Notes: a model not told the origin generated them from the sequence alone. 64,000 nucleotides of DNA from Pseudoneobacillus sp052180215 (GCF_052180215.1 NZ_CP197471.1:2762001-2826000); one strand, 5' to 3'. Shown: positions 24,824-33,720, counted from the stretch's first letter. Numbers and translations are program-made.

Positions 24824-27013
24824 TCACTTTTCAACAAGCTCCCCCTGATTTACAGGTATGGGTTGATGAAATTCAAAAATCAACTTATGCTGTTGATCGT
24901 CCCATTTCAGCATTGCATTAAAGGTTTTATCCTTTCCCTTAAACCCCTCGATCATAGGGGTTACACCATTGCCAAGTATTGCTTTTACATATTGTTGAGT
25001 AATCGACTTTCCGAGAATTTTTTTAGAGATAGTGAAGGAACATTGATTACTTTTGTAATTTGTACAACCATAAAAACTACCTTTATCTACAACCTGACCA
25101 TCACATTTTTTACACTTGCCTAATTTAGTTGGTGTTTTACTTCCTTTAAACTTTCTTGGTTCAAACTCCTCTTGAACTTCTGGAGTAAAAATCCATGAGT
25201 GCGTTTCTGTTGGAGTCTGTTCAATCAAATGAATGACCATTTTTTTCGTCTGCTCCATGAATTGTTTCGGTGAGGCAGTCCCTTCCGAAATGTCCCTAAG
25301 CCGTTGCTCCCATTTAGCCGTCATTTCAGGTGAAGCTAATATTTGATTCCCTACTGCAGAAATAAGAATTTTCGCCTTTGCCGTAGCGTAAACTAGATTT
25401 TTTTGAACCTGAATATAGTTGCGGTCCTTCAACATCGTAATAATCCCTGCCCGAGTCGCTTCTGTTCCTAGACCTTCCGTCTTGAGTAAAACTTTTTCAA
25501 GTTCCTTATCGTCCAAATGCTTTCCTGCTGTTTTCATGACGTTAATAAGCTGGCCTTCGGTGTATCTTTTAGGCGGCTGAGTCTTACTTTCCTTCACCTT
25601 TACTTTGTTCACAACACCTGAGTCACCTTTTTCAAGAAAAGGGAGCTCCTGTTCTTTATCAGCATCCTTTGTGCTAATGACCTTTTTCCAGCCCTCTTGC
25701 ATTTGAACTTTCCCTTTTGATATAAAGGTTGCCCTGCCATCCACCAAAGTCGTTACAGTTGTATATTCGGTGATTGATTTTTCATAGTGTGCCGCAATTA
25801 AGCTTCGAACAATTAAATCATAAATCTGTTTTTCCTCTGGTAACAGTTTGCTAATATTAGGCACCTGGTCAGTCGGAATGATCGCATAGTGATCAGTTAC
25901 CTTCTTTTCATTTACATAGCGACTATTATCTTGGATCGATGGAATCGGTAATGGAAAGAATGATTCATAATCGGTTATATGGCTAAATTTCTGTAAAATA
26001 GCTGGAAAGGTTTTTGCTTCCTCTGCGGTGACAAATCTTGAATCAGAACGAGGATAAGAGATATTGCCCTTTTGATATAACTTTTGTAAAATATCCAATG
26101 TCTTTTTCGGTGAGAGTTTAAAACGCTTATTTGCTTCCGTTTGCAATGCGGAGAGATTATATAAATAAGGCGGTAAAAATTCTTTTTTCTCAGCCTGCAC
26201 CTCTGTAATCGTAGCTTCCTTCTGTTCACAAAAAGCAGCTATTTTTTCAGCCATTTCTTTTGAATTGATTCTTGAATTCCCGTCCTTTTCCCATTTTCCT
26301 GTATACTTCTTTTTATCCATAGAGAAGGTTGCTTCAACCTCCCAAAAAGGCTCTGAAACAAATTGTTCTATCTCCAGTTCTCTTTTAACAATAAGAGCTA
26401 AGGTTGGGGTTTGTACTCTCCCCACACTAAATACATCCGAAAATCCTTTTTGTTGAAGCAATAAGCTATAAAGCCTCGAAGCATTCATTCCTACAAGCCA
26501 ATCCGCACATGCTCGTGTATAAGCTTCAAAATATAAATTTCGTGTATCTTCTTCTTTTAGTAAATTAGTAAAGCCTTCTTTAATAGATTTTGCGGTTAAA
26601 GAAGATATCCACAATCTTTTCATCGGCTTTTGAGATCGGGTTAAGCGAAGAATATTACGAACGATCAGTTCACCTTCACGCCCAGCATCTCCTGCATGTA
26701 TAATCTCCGTAACAGCTGGGTGATGAATGAGCTTTTGTATGATATCGAACTGCTTTTGTTTACTTTTTACGACTTCATACTGATATTGTTCAGGAGAAAT
26801 TGGTAAGGTTTGTAATGACCATTTTTTATAGGAAGGATCATATTTTTCTGGTGCCGCAAGTTCGCATAGATGACCTACTGCCCATGTTACAAAGGCACCA
26901 TTTTGAAAGATTTCATTGGGCAATATTTCAATATAACCCGATTGTTTTTTCGTTTTAAATGGAGAGGCCAAGGTCGAGCCTTGGTCAGGTTTTTCCGCAA
27001 TAATTAATTTCAA
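24824..27013 (-). CDS. topB: DNA topoisomerase III
   Basis: 729 residues. The TOPRIM domain comes first (MKLIIAEKPDQGS and HAGDAGREGELIVRNIL), then the type IA core with the catalytic tyrosine in ISYPRSDSRF. Other family motifs are VGRVQTPTLALIVKRE and LKTEGLGTEATRAGII. A single C-terminal zinc-ribbon-like domain has CKKCDGQVVDKGSFYGCTNY and the later Cys of NQCSF. It decatenates single-stranded or replication intermediates. Length and domain order match Bacillus TopB. It is monocistronic between mntR and the feo genes. Confidence 0.95.
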   Translation of the reverse strand: MKLIIAEKPDQGSTLASPFKTKKQSGYIEILPNEIFQNGAFVTWAVGHLCELAAPEKYDPSYKKWSLQTLPISPEQYQYEVVKSKQKQFDIIQKLIHHPAVTEIIHAGDAGREGELIVRNILRLTRSQKPMKRLWISSLTAKSIKEGFTNLLKEEDTRNLYFEAYTRACADWLVGMNASRLYSLLLQQKGFSDVFSVGRVQTPTLALIVKRELEIEQFVSEPFWEVEATFSMDKKKYTGKWEKDGNSRINSKEMAEKIAAFCEQKEATITEVQAEKKEFLPPYLYNLSALQTEANKRFKLSPKKTLDILQKLYQKGNISYPRSDSRFVTAEEAKTFPAILQKFSHITDYESFFPLPIPSIQDNSRYVNEKKVTDHYAIIPTDQVPNISKLLPEEKQIYDLIVRSLIAAHYEKSITEYTTVTTLVDGRATFISKGKVQMQEGWKKVISTKDADKEQELPFLEKGDSGVVNKVKVKESKTQPPKRYTEGQLINVMKTAGKHLDDKELEKVLLKTEGLGTEATRAGIITMLKDRNYIQVQKNLVYATAKAKILISAVGNQILASPEMTAKWEQRLRDISEGTASPKQFMEQTKKMVIHLIEQTPTETHSWIFTPEVQEEFEPRKFKGSKTPTKLGKCKKCDGQVVDKGSFYGCTNYKSNQCSFTISKKILGKSITQQYVKAILGNGVTPMIEGFKGKDKTFNAMLKWDDQQHKLIFEFHQPIPVNQGELVEK

Positions 27014-27106
27014 ATGAATCGCCTACATTTCTATAGTAATCCAACTATGTGCTTTCCTTACACATTCATATTTATTTTAGGCTTGTCTAACCCGTTCGTA
27101 AAGTAG

Positions 27107-27139
27107 AAAAAAACCCCTTGTCTGTTAAACTAGGGGTTT
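27107..27139 (-). terminator. Intrinsic terminator after the feo operon
   Basis: Arms AAACCCCT (27111-27118) and AGGGGTTT (27132-27139) are followed by TTTTC on the minus strand, about 18 bases past the feoB-C stop. Confidence 0.75.
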
Positions 27140-27156
27140 ATGCAGTCAAAATTCTA

Positions 27157-28557
27157 CTAAATTAGATGAAAGTATCTGACAACAACGGTAATCATAAATG
27201 TGACAAAAAAAGCAATGATTGTTGGGATGAAAAAGGCTAAAAACGTCCATTTACGACTTTTTGTTTCTTTATAGATATTAATCAAGGTCGTTCCACAAGG
27301 GAAGTGTAGAAGTGAAAATAACATCATATTTAAAGCCGTTAACCAAGTCCATCCTTGATTAATAAAGAGCTGTTTAATATCGGCTATTCCATTAACATCT
27401 ATTAATTCTCCTGTTGATAAATACCCCATTAATAATACAGGCAAGACGATTTCATTAGCAGGTAAACCAACGATAAAGGCCATTAAAATATATCCATCTA
27501 AACCAATTGCTTTACCTAATGGATCTAAAAAGTGGACAACATGTAATAGTATACTAGTATCTCCAACCGTGACATTTGCTAATATCCAAGTTAATATAGC
27601 TGCTGGTGCCGCTACTTTAATCGCACGTGTAAGAACAGATAATGATTTTGAAATCGACTCACGAATAACCGTTTCAAAGATTTTTGGCTTTCGATATGGC
27701 GGGAGCTCTAATGTATAGTGGGTTGGGACTCCCTTTAACAATGTTTTTGATAAAGCCCAAGAAACGGCAAACGTCACAAAAATCCCGAATAAAACGATGG
27801 CTACAATAACACCTGTCGTTACCAATGATTTCATTCCACCGGTAAATCCAGCAGCCATAAATAAAGAAGCTAATACAATTAAGGTTCCCCATCTTCCGTT
27901 ACATGGCACAAAATTATTGGTTAAAATCGCTAACATTCGTTCTCTAGGGGATTCAATGATCCGAGTGGACATAATGGCAGCTGCATTACAGCCAAAACCC
28001 ATTGCCATTGTGAGTGATTGTTTACCATGTGCTCCCACTGATTTAAACAGGCGATCTAGATTAAATGCGACGCGAGGTAAATAACCGTAATTCTCTAACA
28101 AGGCAAAGGTTGGAAAAAAAATGGCCATTGGCGGAAGCATAACACTGATTACCCATGTGGTGCCTCGATAAAGACCTAATACTAAGATTCCATGTAACCA
28201 ATCTGGTGCATGGAGCAGTTGAAATAAAGCCGTTAAATAACCCTCCAACCAGACGAAAAAATCAGCAATTAAACTTGACGGGATATTGGCACCCGCAATA
28301 GTAATATAAAAGATAATTCCAAGCATAGCGAACATTACAGGAAACCCAATGAAAGGAGAAGTTAAGATTGCATCTAACTTTTCTGTTACTTGGTTTTGCT
28401 TTGTTTTTGTATAACGAACCCCGCTTCTTATCAGCTGGTTACTTTCTTTAAATAAATTTTCCACGATTCGATCCCTTAAATTAGCAGAACTTATTTTACT
28501 GGCTTCATTAAGAATCGCGCGAAACTCTGATTGCTGTTGATTCATATTGAAATCCAT
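27157..28557 (-). CDS. feoB: FeoB membrane (permease) part, encoded separately
   Basis: 466 residues with about nine membrane segments and two Gate (nucleoside-recognition) domains. The FeoB cores are present: LTMAMGFGCNAAAIMSTRII (with the conserved Cys), NNFVPCNGRWGTLI, and near the end HFPCGTTLINIYKETKSRKWT. The G domain is missing here and is encoded by the gene just upstream, two bases away. It has its own ATG and a soluble 50-residue N-terminus (NQQQSEFRAILNEAS), so it is a genuine split rather than a sequencing frameshift. Together the two proteins should import ferrous iron. Confidence 0.85.
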   Translation of the reverse strand: MDFNMNQQQSEFRAILNEASKISSANLRDRIVENLFKESNQLIRSGVRYTKTKQNQVTEKLDAILTSPFIGFPVMFAMLGIIFYITIAGANIPSSLIADFFVWLEGYLTALFQLLHAPDWLHGILVLGLYRGTTWVISVMLPPMAIFFPTFALLENYGYLPRVAFNLDRLFKSVGAHGKQSLTMAMGFGCNAAAIMSTRIIESPRERMLAILTNNFVPCNGRWGTLIVLASLFMAAGFTGGMKSLVTTGVIVAIVLFGIFVTFAVSWALSKTLLKGVPTHYTLELPPYRKPKIFETVIRESISKSLSVLTRAIKVAAPAAILTWILANVTVGDTSILLHVVHFLDPLGKAIGLDGYILMAFIVGLPANEIVLPVLLMGYLSTGELIDVNGIADIKQLFINQGWTWLTALNMMLFSLLHFPCGTTLINIYKETKSRKWTFLAFFIPTIIAFFVTFMITVVVRYFHLI

Positions 28558-28559
28558 CG

Positions 28560-29252
28560 TTAATGAACCTCCACGGCAAAATATTTTTCTTCTATTGCTT
28601 TTATTAAATTTTCGTCACCATCTAGTAATCGAATGGCTAGCCATCTTGTTGGAATATCATCCTTAAATACTTTTTTTAACTTTTCTTCAAGATACTGAAT
28701 ATTAGCTTCCGTTTCGGAATCGTAGATAATAGGACTCGGATGACACTCAATTTCACCATCGATAATTCGATCAATGGTATCAAGTAGTGTCGAAATACCT
28801 GATTTATTTCGAGCAGATATTTTTACAACAGGTACACCTAATTGACGCATAAAGTAATGGGTATTTATTTTGATTCCCATTTTCTCTGCTTCATCTATTA
28901 GATTCAGGCAGATAATCACATTTTTAGAGATTTCTAAAACCTGGAGTGCTAAATTTAAGTTTCTTTCAAGAGCTGTTGAATCCAGCACTACGATTGTTAA
29001 ATCTGGCTTTTCAAATAATACATAATTTCTAGCAACCTCTTCATCATACGAATTGGAGTACAGTGAATAGGTTCCTGGTAAATCTATCATTCTATAAGAT
29101 TTATTTTTAAAATCAAATGTTCCTTCTTTTAATTCAACCGTCTTCCCCGCCCAGTTTCCTGTATGCTGTCTTAAACCTGTTAAGGCATTAAATAGTGTAC
29201 TTTTCCCCGTATTTGGATTCCCCATTAATGCAATTCGATACGCTTGATTCAT
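28560..29252 (-). CDS. feoB: FeoB GTPase part (G domain and helical GDI domain)
   Basis: 230 residues. G1 is GNPNTGKSTLFN, G3 DLPGTYS, G4 NLIDEAEK (degenerate NxxD) and G5 SARNKSG, followed by the helical GDI region (about 170-225). This is the usual N-terminal module of FeoB, which ends here with a stop before any membrane helix. The 4-bp ATGA overlap with feoA upstream and the 2-bp gap to the permease gene downstream make one operon: feoA, feoB-N, feoB-C. Confidence 0.88.
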   Translation of the reverse strand: MNQAYRIALMGNPNTGKSTLFNALTGLRQHTGNWAGKTVELKEGTFDFKNKSYRMIDLPGTYSLYSNSYDEEVARNYVLFEKPDLTIVVLDSTALERNLNLALQVLEISKNVIICLNLIDEAEKMGIKINTHYFMRQLGVPVVKISARNKSGISTLLDTIDRIIDGEIECHPSPIIYDSETEANIQYLEEKLKKVFKDDIPTRWLAIRLLDGDENLIKAIEEKYFAVEVH

Positions 29253-29497
29253 GATTGCATCAACACTCCTTCAATTCGATCGCTTTCTTCTTTCCTTAAG
29301 GCAATGACTGTTTGACTGACTCTAAATGCAATCGGATCACCTAACGGACTTTTTCGTATCACTTCAACCGTTGCACCTGGAACAAATCCTAAATCTAATA
29401 ATCTTCTTCTCATAACGCCATCAATGGAAATTTGGGTAATTTTTACGGTTTCTCCTTTTTTTCCATTAGATAATTTTATAATATTTGACTTATCCAT
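29249..29497 (-). CDS. feoA: Ferrous iron transport protein FeoA
   Basis: 82 residues with the SH3-like FeoA fold: GETVKITQISIDGVMRRRLLDLGFVPGATVEVIRKSPLGDPIAFRV, the standard core with the Leu-Leu-Asp-Leu-Gly motif and the ALR-like end (VIALRKEES). FeoA is a small cytosolic partner of FeoB. First gene of the operon. No convincing 19-bp Fur box is visible in the 107-bp gap upstream, although a single AT-rich stretch is present. Confidence 0.9.
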   Translation of the reverse strand: MDKSNIIKLSNGKKGETVKITQISIDGVMRRRLLDLGFVPGATVEVIRKSPLGDPIAFRVSQTVIALRKEESDRIEGVLMQS

Positions 29498-29591
29498 CTA
29501 AATTTCCCCCACTCTAATGTTTTTCCCTAGACCAACTTTTAATTTATAATATGAATATATTCAAGTATTGTCAAACAATTTACAATAAAAA

Positions 29592-29618
29592 TAAAAAAAA
29601 AACTGCTCAAAAGAGCAG
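29592..29618 (-). terminator. Intrinsic terminator upstream of feoA
   Basis: CTGCTC/GAGCAG hairpin (29603-29618) with a long T-run on the minus strand (29592-29602). It ends the small gene at 29621-29905. Confidence 0.8.
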
Positions 29619-29620
29619 CA

Positions 29621-29905
29621 TTAGTTAAAACGTTTGATTTGTGAATCCTTTTGTATATACCATTTATCCTTCGTCACAACATTGGATATGGTAAGGATTA
29701 ATGATGGAATTCGTTCGACATCAAATACTAGCAAACCTATTTTTTCTGAGAAGATGCAAAAAGAACTGCCATGTGAAAATCCAGTAAGATCCTTACCTAA
29801 TTGAACAAGTAAACTTACAATCTCTCTTCGTTCCTCTTGTTCTAAAAAAATATGTGGAGAAAACCTTAAAATCCAATTTTCACCCTCTATCGAAAATCGA
29901 TACAT
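29621..29905 (-). CDS. Small protein of unknown function
   Basis: 94 residues from the ATG at 29905 (GGGTGAG upstream; the frame to 29923 has no site). Beta-rich start (MYRFSIEGENWILRFSPHIF), a charged helix (EQEERREIVSLLVQLGKDL), then two strands. No membrane segment or known motif. It sits between the cold-shock gene and feoA with its own terminator. I do not recognise it. Confidence 0.65.
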   Translation of the reverse strand: MYRFSIEGENWILRFSPHIFLEQEERREIVSLLVQLGKDLTGFSHGSSFCIFSEKIGLLVFDVERIPSLILTISNVVTKDKWYIQKDSQIKRFN

Positions 29906-30083
29906 ATTCTCACCCTTTATCAATGGATAATTATGATCATTGGGCTGTACTTTGTTTCGAAAACAACCTTATTAATGAATATGTTTGAAAACGATTGTTA
30001 TGTATAGAAGTCAAAATAGCTCCTTATATCCTTTTACTGGAAAAAAACAAATGGAAATTTTATAAATATTTGCGGAACATTTA

Positions 30084-30112
30084 TTGACTGATATCAGCCA
30101 TTATTGTATATT
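30084..30112 (+). promoter_or_regulatory. Sigma-A promoter of the cold-shock gene
   Basis: TTGACT (30084-30089), a 17-base spacer, then TATATT (30107-30112). Transcription would start near 30119, leaving an unusually long 5' leader of about 90 bases before the ATG at 30210, as is usual for cold-shock mRNAs. Confidence 0.7.
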
Positions 30113-30209
30113 TAAAGCATCATTTAACTATTTTTCATAAGAGTGGTCTAAATGATAATATTTAACTTTAGCACCAAATGGTGGCTTGAAAGGCTTAGGA
30201 GGAAAAGTA

Positions 30210-30410
30210 ATGCAAAACGGTAAAGTAAAATGGTTTAACAACGAAAAAGGTTTTGGATTTATCGAAGTTGAAGGCGGAGACGATGTATTCGTTCACTTCA
30301 CAGCTATCACTGGCGAAGGCTTCAAATCTTTAGAAGAAGGTCAAGAAGTTTCTTTTGAAATCGTTGAAGGAAACCGTGGACCACAAGCTGCTAACGTAGT
30401 TAAGCTTTAA
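30210..30410 (+). CDS. cspD: Cold-shock protein (CspB/CspD type)
   Basis: 66 residues from the ATG at 30210, where TTAGGAGG lies upstream; the longer frame to 30186 is leader. RNP1 is KGFGFIEV and RNP2 is VFVHFTAI, the nucleic-acid-binding surface of the OB fold, and the opening MQNGKVKWFNNEKG is typical. It acts as a single-stranded RNA/DNA chaperone. A terminator hairpin follows. Which of the Bacillus paralogues (B, C, D) it is cannot be settled; the symbol is a best guess. Confidence 0.93.
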   Translation: MQNGKVKWFNNEKGFGFIEVEGGDDVFVHFTAITGEGFKSLEEGQEVSFEIVEGNRGPQAANVVKL

Positions 30411-30426
30411 TTTTAAAACTCAAATA

Positions 30427-30460
30427 GCTCAAGGCTGGAAATTACTTGCCAGCCTTTTTT
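30427..30460 (+). terminator. Intrinsic terminator after the cold-shock gene
   Basis: AAGGCTGG (30431-30438) pairs with CCAGCCTT (30449-30456), followed by TTTTTT. Confidence 0.85.
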
Positions 30461-30479
30461 ATTTATATAACTACGGTGT

Positions 30480-30671
30480 TTAAGCATTTTGTTTCTTACA
30501 TAATTTTTGTCCATACTCTTTTATTTTTTCACCAACTGTACACTGTGTAATACAAAAGCGATGGGCATATCTGCGTCCGTTTTCCATTTTTAATTGCTTA
30601 TGGAGAAAACAATCTTGGCAATAATGCTTTTGTATTTGATCCAAGCTTGCCAAAATATCTTGGTTTTTCAA
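30480..30671 (-). CDS. ypeQ: Small zinc-finger-like protein (YpeQ-like)
   Basis: 63 residues from a TTG start. It has four or five cysteines in pairs: HYCQDCFLHKQL, then HRFCITQCTVG and a last Cys near the end (KLCKKQ). The pairing and basic charge suggest a zinc-binding nucleic-acid protein. It lies directly downstream of the RNase H-like gene ypeP, as ypeQ does in B. subtilis, with a 19-bp gap, so they are probably co-transcribed. The ribosome site is weak. Function is unknown. Confidence 0.7.
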   Translation of the reverse strand: MKNQDILASLDQIQKHYCQDCFLHKQLKMENGRRYAHRFCITQCTVGEKIKEYGQKLCKKQNA

Positions 30672-30690
30672 CTCTAAATCATACCTTTCA

Positions 30691-31347
30691 CTAAATAATT
30701 TGCATCTTACTATGTATCATCTTTCCTTCGAGTGCTTGGCTCGCTAATTTATCAGCTTCCTTATTATCCTTGCGTAATATCGGTGAATACCTTGCTTCAA
30801 TACCCATCCCTTTTAGTTTTTCTTCGATTCGATCAAGCCAGCGATTAAACTCTTCTTCATAGCAAGGCCATTCTCCCTCTAACTGCTTCAATACTACCTG
30901 TGAATCACCTTTAAATTCACAAACCATGTGCTGCACACCTAATTCTTCTAATAGGTTACACGCAAAGTAAAAGGCAGCATATTCTGCTTCATTATTGGAA
31001 TTAAGGTCCGAAAATTGTTCATTAGCTCGAACACGATATTTCTTTTTACCTTCTTTATAATAAATAACTGCACCTAGTCCAGCCATTTTTGTTCCTTCAT
31101 TATATCCACCATCAAAATATACGGTAATATCATGTGGTTCTTCTTCTACTTCTACCGTTAGTTTTTTCATTTCTTTTAAGGTCCAGGAAGTACCTAACTC
31201 ATCATAGAAAAATAGCTCAGCCGCTTTACCTGAGTTTTCGATTTCTTCTCCTAATTCAATGACTTCTTCTCCGTCAACCCATTCTGAATAAAATGTTACG
31301 GCTGATAGTCCTTTTCTCTTATAACTCCACTCTATTTTGTATTTCAT
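30691..31347 (-). CDS. ypeP: RNase H-fold protein YpeP
   Basis: 218 residues. The N-terminal 70 residues are a strand-rich extension. From about 75 it is an RNase H fold with the full acidic set: Asp in TVYFDGGYNEGTKMAGLGAV, Glu in NNEAEYAAFYFA, Asp in FKGDSQVVLKQL and Asp in KEADKLASQAL. All four carboxylates are conserved, so metal-dependent cleavage of RNA in RNA-DNA hybrids is possible, but YpeP of B. subtilis is not known to be the main RNase H. It is divergent from a second RNase H-fold gene 136 bp away. Confidence 0.85.
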   Translation of the reverse strand: MKYKIEWSYKRKGLSAVTFYSEWVDGEEVIELGEEIENSGKAAELFFYDELGTSWTLKEMKKLTVEVEEEPHDITVYFDGGYNEGTKMAGLGAVIYYKEGKKKYRVRANEQFSDLNSNNEAEYAAFYFACNLLEELGVQHMVCEFKGDSQVVLKQLEGEWPCYEEEFNRWLDRIEEKLKGMGIEARYSPILRKDNKEADKLASQALEGKMIHSKMQII

Positions 31348-31482
31348 TTTTGTCAGCCTCTCTTATTTATATTCTAGTTTTAGGATGTATTGTTTTACGT
31401 TTGAATATTACCTTTTTTTCCCCTAGGCAACCATTTATGATAAACTTACCTTTAGTCTATGTATTTACTGGAGGATTTAGCA

Positions 31483-31890
31483 TTGATTGAAGTGTATATT
31501 GATGGTGCAACGGCTGGGAACCCAGGCCCAAGTGGTGCGGGAATTTTTATAAATGCCAATGGAAAAGTAGAAAGATACTCCATCCCATTAGGCATTATGA
31601 CCAATCATGAAGCAGAATATCACGCTCTCATAAAGGCACAGGAAATTTGTTTGGAATTAAATTTTAAAACGGTTTCCTTTAGAACCGATTCGGAGCTTGT
31701 CAACCGAGCGATTGAAAAGGAGTTTGTTAAAAACAAAACCTTTGCCCCCTTACTAGAAAAAGCGCTATTATTATCTGAGAAGTTTGATTTATTTTTCTTA
31801 AAATGGATTCCGAGCAGTCAAAATAAAGTTGCCGATGAATTGGCAAGATTAGCAATTAGAAAAAATAACAATGAGGATGCATCACGATGA
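31483..31890 (+). CDS. ypdQ: RNase HI-like protein YpdQ
   Basis: 135 residues from the TTG at 31483 (GGAGG eight bases upstream). The catalytic carboxylates are Asp in VYIDGATAGNPGPSGAG, Glu in TNHEAEYHALIKAQ, Asp in FRTDSELV, and the last Asp in NKVADELARLA, the order of RNase HI. The basic protrusion of E. coli RnhA is absent, as in Bacillus YpdQ. It is divergent from ypeP; the DMT transporter gene begins inside its stop (ATGA). Confidence 0.85.
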   Translation: MIEVYIDGATAGNPGPSGAGIFINANGKVERYSIPLGIMTNHEAEYHALIKAQEICLELNFKTVSFRTDSELVNRAIEKEFVKNKTFAPLLEKALLLSEKFDLFFLKWIPSSQNKVADELARLAIRKNNNEDASR

Positions 31891-32813
31891 AAAAAACTAC
31901 CTTCGCAGATTTAAGTTTGCTGTTTATCACTTTCATTTGGGGAACGACCTTTGTTCTCGTTCAGAATGCGATTTCAACCTTGGAGCCTTTTGCTTTTAAT
32001 GGCATTCGTTTTTTTATGGCCTTTATTATTTTAGGTCTAAGTTTACTTCTTTTCCAAAAGAATCAGCTTACGTTTTTAAATAAAAAAATTATTTTATCCG
32101 GCTTTTTGCTTGGGTTTTGGCTATTCCTCGGATACGCTACTCAAACACTGGGTTTAGTATATACCACTTCATCTAAAGCTGGTTTTATCACTGGACTTAG
32201 TGTGGTCTTAGTACCACTGTTTTCTTTTTTAATATTAAAACAAAAGCCAAGTTTCCCTGCTGTAATTGGAGTAAGCATTGCGACTATTGGGTTATTTCTG
32301 TTAACGATGACAGATTTAGCAGCCCTAAATATTGGTGATTTCTATGTCTTTATTTGTGCATTGGGATTTGCGATGCATATTATCTTTACGGGAAAATTTA
32401 GTGAACATTTTCCAACCTTACTTTTAACGACCATTCAAATTTTTACCGTTGCTGTGTTATCAACTATTTGTTCTTTTATATTCGAAGATTTTAATAAAAT
32501 GTTTCAAGTAAGTACCATTTCTACGCCAAGTGTTCTACTGGCATTATTCATCACTTCCGTTTTTGCTACTGCTCTTGCTTTTTTTGCGCAAACTCGCTTT
32601 CAAAAATACACGACTCCAACAAGAGTGGCGTTAATTTTTGCCATGGAGCCTGTTTTTGCTGCGATGGCCGGGTATTTTTGGGCAAATGAACGATTATCAT
32701 TAAGTGCTCTAATCGGTTGTTTATTTATTTTCTTAGGAATGATATTTGCTGAGGTACCAGCAGATCGATTCCTACGCCTTCGTAAAAATAAATTATCTAA
32801 GGAAATGCAATAG
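31887..32813 (+). CDS. EamA-type (DMT superfamily) transporter
   Basis: 308 residues with ten predicted helices arranged as two EamA repeats (first SLLFITFIWGTTFVLVQNAI, second ALNIGDFYVFICALGFAMHIIF). The conserved Pro-Glu pair region EPVFAAMAGYFWANE is near the end. The substrate is unknown; relatives export amino acids or metabolites. The gene starts within the ypdQ stop, so translation is coupled, and ends in a bidirectional terminator. Confidence 0.85.
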   Translation: MKKTTFADLSLLFITFIWGTTFVLVQNAISTLEPFAFNGIRFFMAFIILGLSLLLFQKNQLTFLNKKIILSGFLLGFWLFLGYATQTLGLVYTTSSKAGFITGLSVVLVPLFSFLILKQKPSFPAVIGVSIATIGLFLLTMTDLAALNIGDFYVFICALGFAMHIIFTGKFSEHFPTLLLTTIQIFTVAVLSTICSFIFEDFNKMFQVSTISTPSVLLALFITSVFATALAFFAQTRFQKYTTPTRVALIFAMEPVFAAMAGYFWANERLSLSALIGCLFIFLGMIFAEVPADRFLRLRKNKLSKEMQ

Positions 32814-32840
32814 GGACTGAAAATTCAGTCCCTATTTTAT
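32810..32840. terminator. Bidirectional terminator between the EamA gene and the DUF6123-like gene
   Basis: Perfect 11-bp arms ATAGGGACTGA (32810-32820) and TCAGTCCCTAT (32825-32835) with TTTTAT following on the plus strand. Confidence 0.85.
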
Positions 32841-33103
32841 ATAAGTATTTCCCTGTCTTTAAAAAATTGGAGCGCCGCGTCTCTCGTTAGGACTTTTTGG
32901 ACAGTAAACGTTTCAAGTAGAGAGATATAAAAGCTCCCGTCAAAGCTTTTCTGTGCCTTTAAGGTTAGTTCAATAGCAGCAATAATGACATCATCAGGTG
33001 CATTGGTAAAATGCTTACCAAAATAGATAAAACCAATCGCATCTTCTTGTAATTGAAAACCCTTTGACTTTAGTGTAGCTATAAATTGTTCTAATCGATC
33101 CAT
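32837..33103 (-). CDS. DUF6123-like small protein
   Basis: 88 residues from the ATG at 33103 (GATGGGG upstream). MDRLEQFIATLKSKGFQLQE, then IGFIYFGKHFTNAPDDVIIA and FDGSFYISLLETF, resembles a short Bacillus-only family I know as DUF6123; there is no assigned function. All helical, soluble. It lies 25 bases after the PAP2-like gene on the same strand and is probably read with it. Confidence 0.65.
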   Translation of the reverse strand: MDRLEQFIATLKSKGFQLQEDAIGFIYFGKHFTNAPDDVIIAAIELTLKAQKSFDGSFYISLLETFTVQKVLTRDAALQFFKDREILI

Positions 33104-33128
33104 TGCTTTCCCCATCCATTACTACGTT

Positions 33129-33638
33129 TTAACTTAACATCCAGTCTCTAAATTTTATCTTAATTTTCGACATTTTTCTATCTTTTTTTGTTAAAGCATA
33201 ACCGATTGCCCCCGTTAAAATGCCAAATATAGCACCACCCACAACCTCTTCAGGTTCATGACCTAGCATTTCCTTTAATTTATCTGGAGATTTCTCTTCA
33301 AATTTCACTGGTTGTTCTTTATTTATTTTATCGACAAGCTCATCCAAGTCATTTACTTTTAAAGTCAAGCGACCAGCCTGTCTCCTTACCCCTTGAGCAT
33401 CATACATAACAATTAACCCATAAACAAGTGAGAGAGCAAAATCAATCGTTGGCACTCCCCGAGAAAGCGCAATATACGTAGTTAAGGAAGAAACCCCAGC
33501 TGAGTGGGAACTTGGCATTCCTCCGGTTTGATAAAACAATTCTGGCCGCCATTCTTTTGTTTTCACATAGTGAATTGGGATTTTGGCAGCTTGAGCTAAA
33601 CCAATACTCGCTAATGCAATATAAACACCTTTATTCAA
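33129..33638 (-). CDS. Divergent PAP2 family membrane protein (YuiD-like)
   Basis: 169 residues, TTG start with GGAGAGGGG upstream. It has the divergent PAP2/VanZ-like (DUF212) signature: AKIPIHYVKTKEWRPELFYQTGGMPSSHSAGVSSLTTYIAL with the PSSHSA motif of acid phosphatases, a second helix MYDAQGVRRQAG, and a C-terminal membrane segment (VVGGAIFGILTGAIGYAL). B. subtilis YuiD belongs here. The substrate is unknown; a lipid phosphate is the natural guess. Confidence 0.85.
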   Translation of the reverse strand: MNKGVYIALASIGLAQAAKIPIHYVKTKEWRPELFYQTGGMPSSHSAGVSSLTTYIALSRGVPTIDFALSLVYGLIVMYDAQGVRRQAGRLTLKVNDLDELVDKINKEQPVKFEEKSPDKLKEMLGHEPEEVVGGAIFGILTGAIGYALTKKDRKMSKIKIKFRDWMLS

Positions 33639-33720
33639 AACATCACCCCTCTCCTTTTATTTTGAAGTTCAATGACTTTTATTATTCGAAGCGGTCATAC
33701 TAAAAAAGGAGGTGAAGATA

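Noticed and set aside
24659..25123. Open frame of 154 codons on the plus strand over topB and mntR
   Set aside because: It overlaps two clear genes on the other strand, with no ribosome site.
27157..29252. Frameshifted feoB pseudogene
   Set aside because: Both parts have their own start, a clean 2-bp junction and all motifs, and the permease part has a soluble head of its own.
29498..29620. Fur box upstream of feoA
   Set aside because: Only loosely AT-rich sequence; no 7-1-7 inverted repeat could be aligned to a Fur site.
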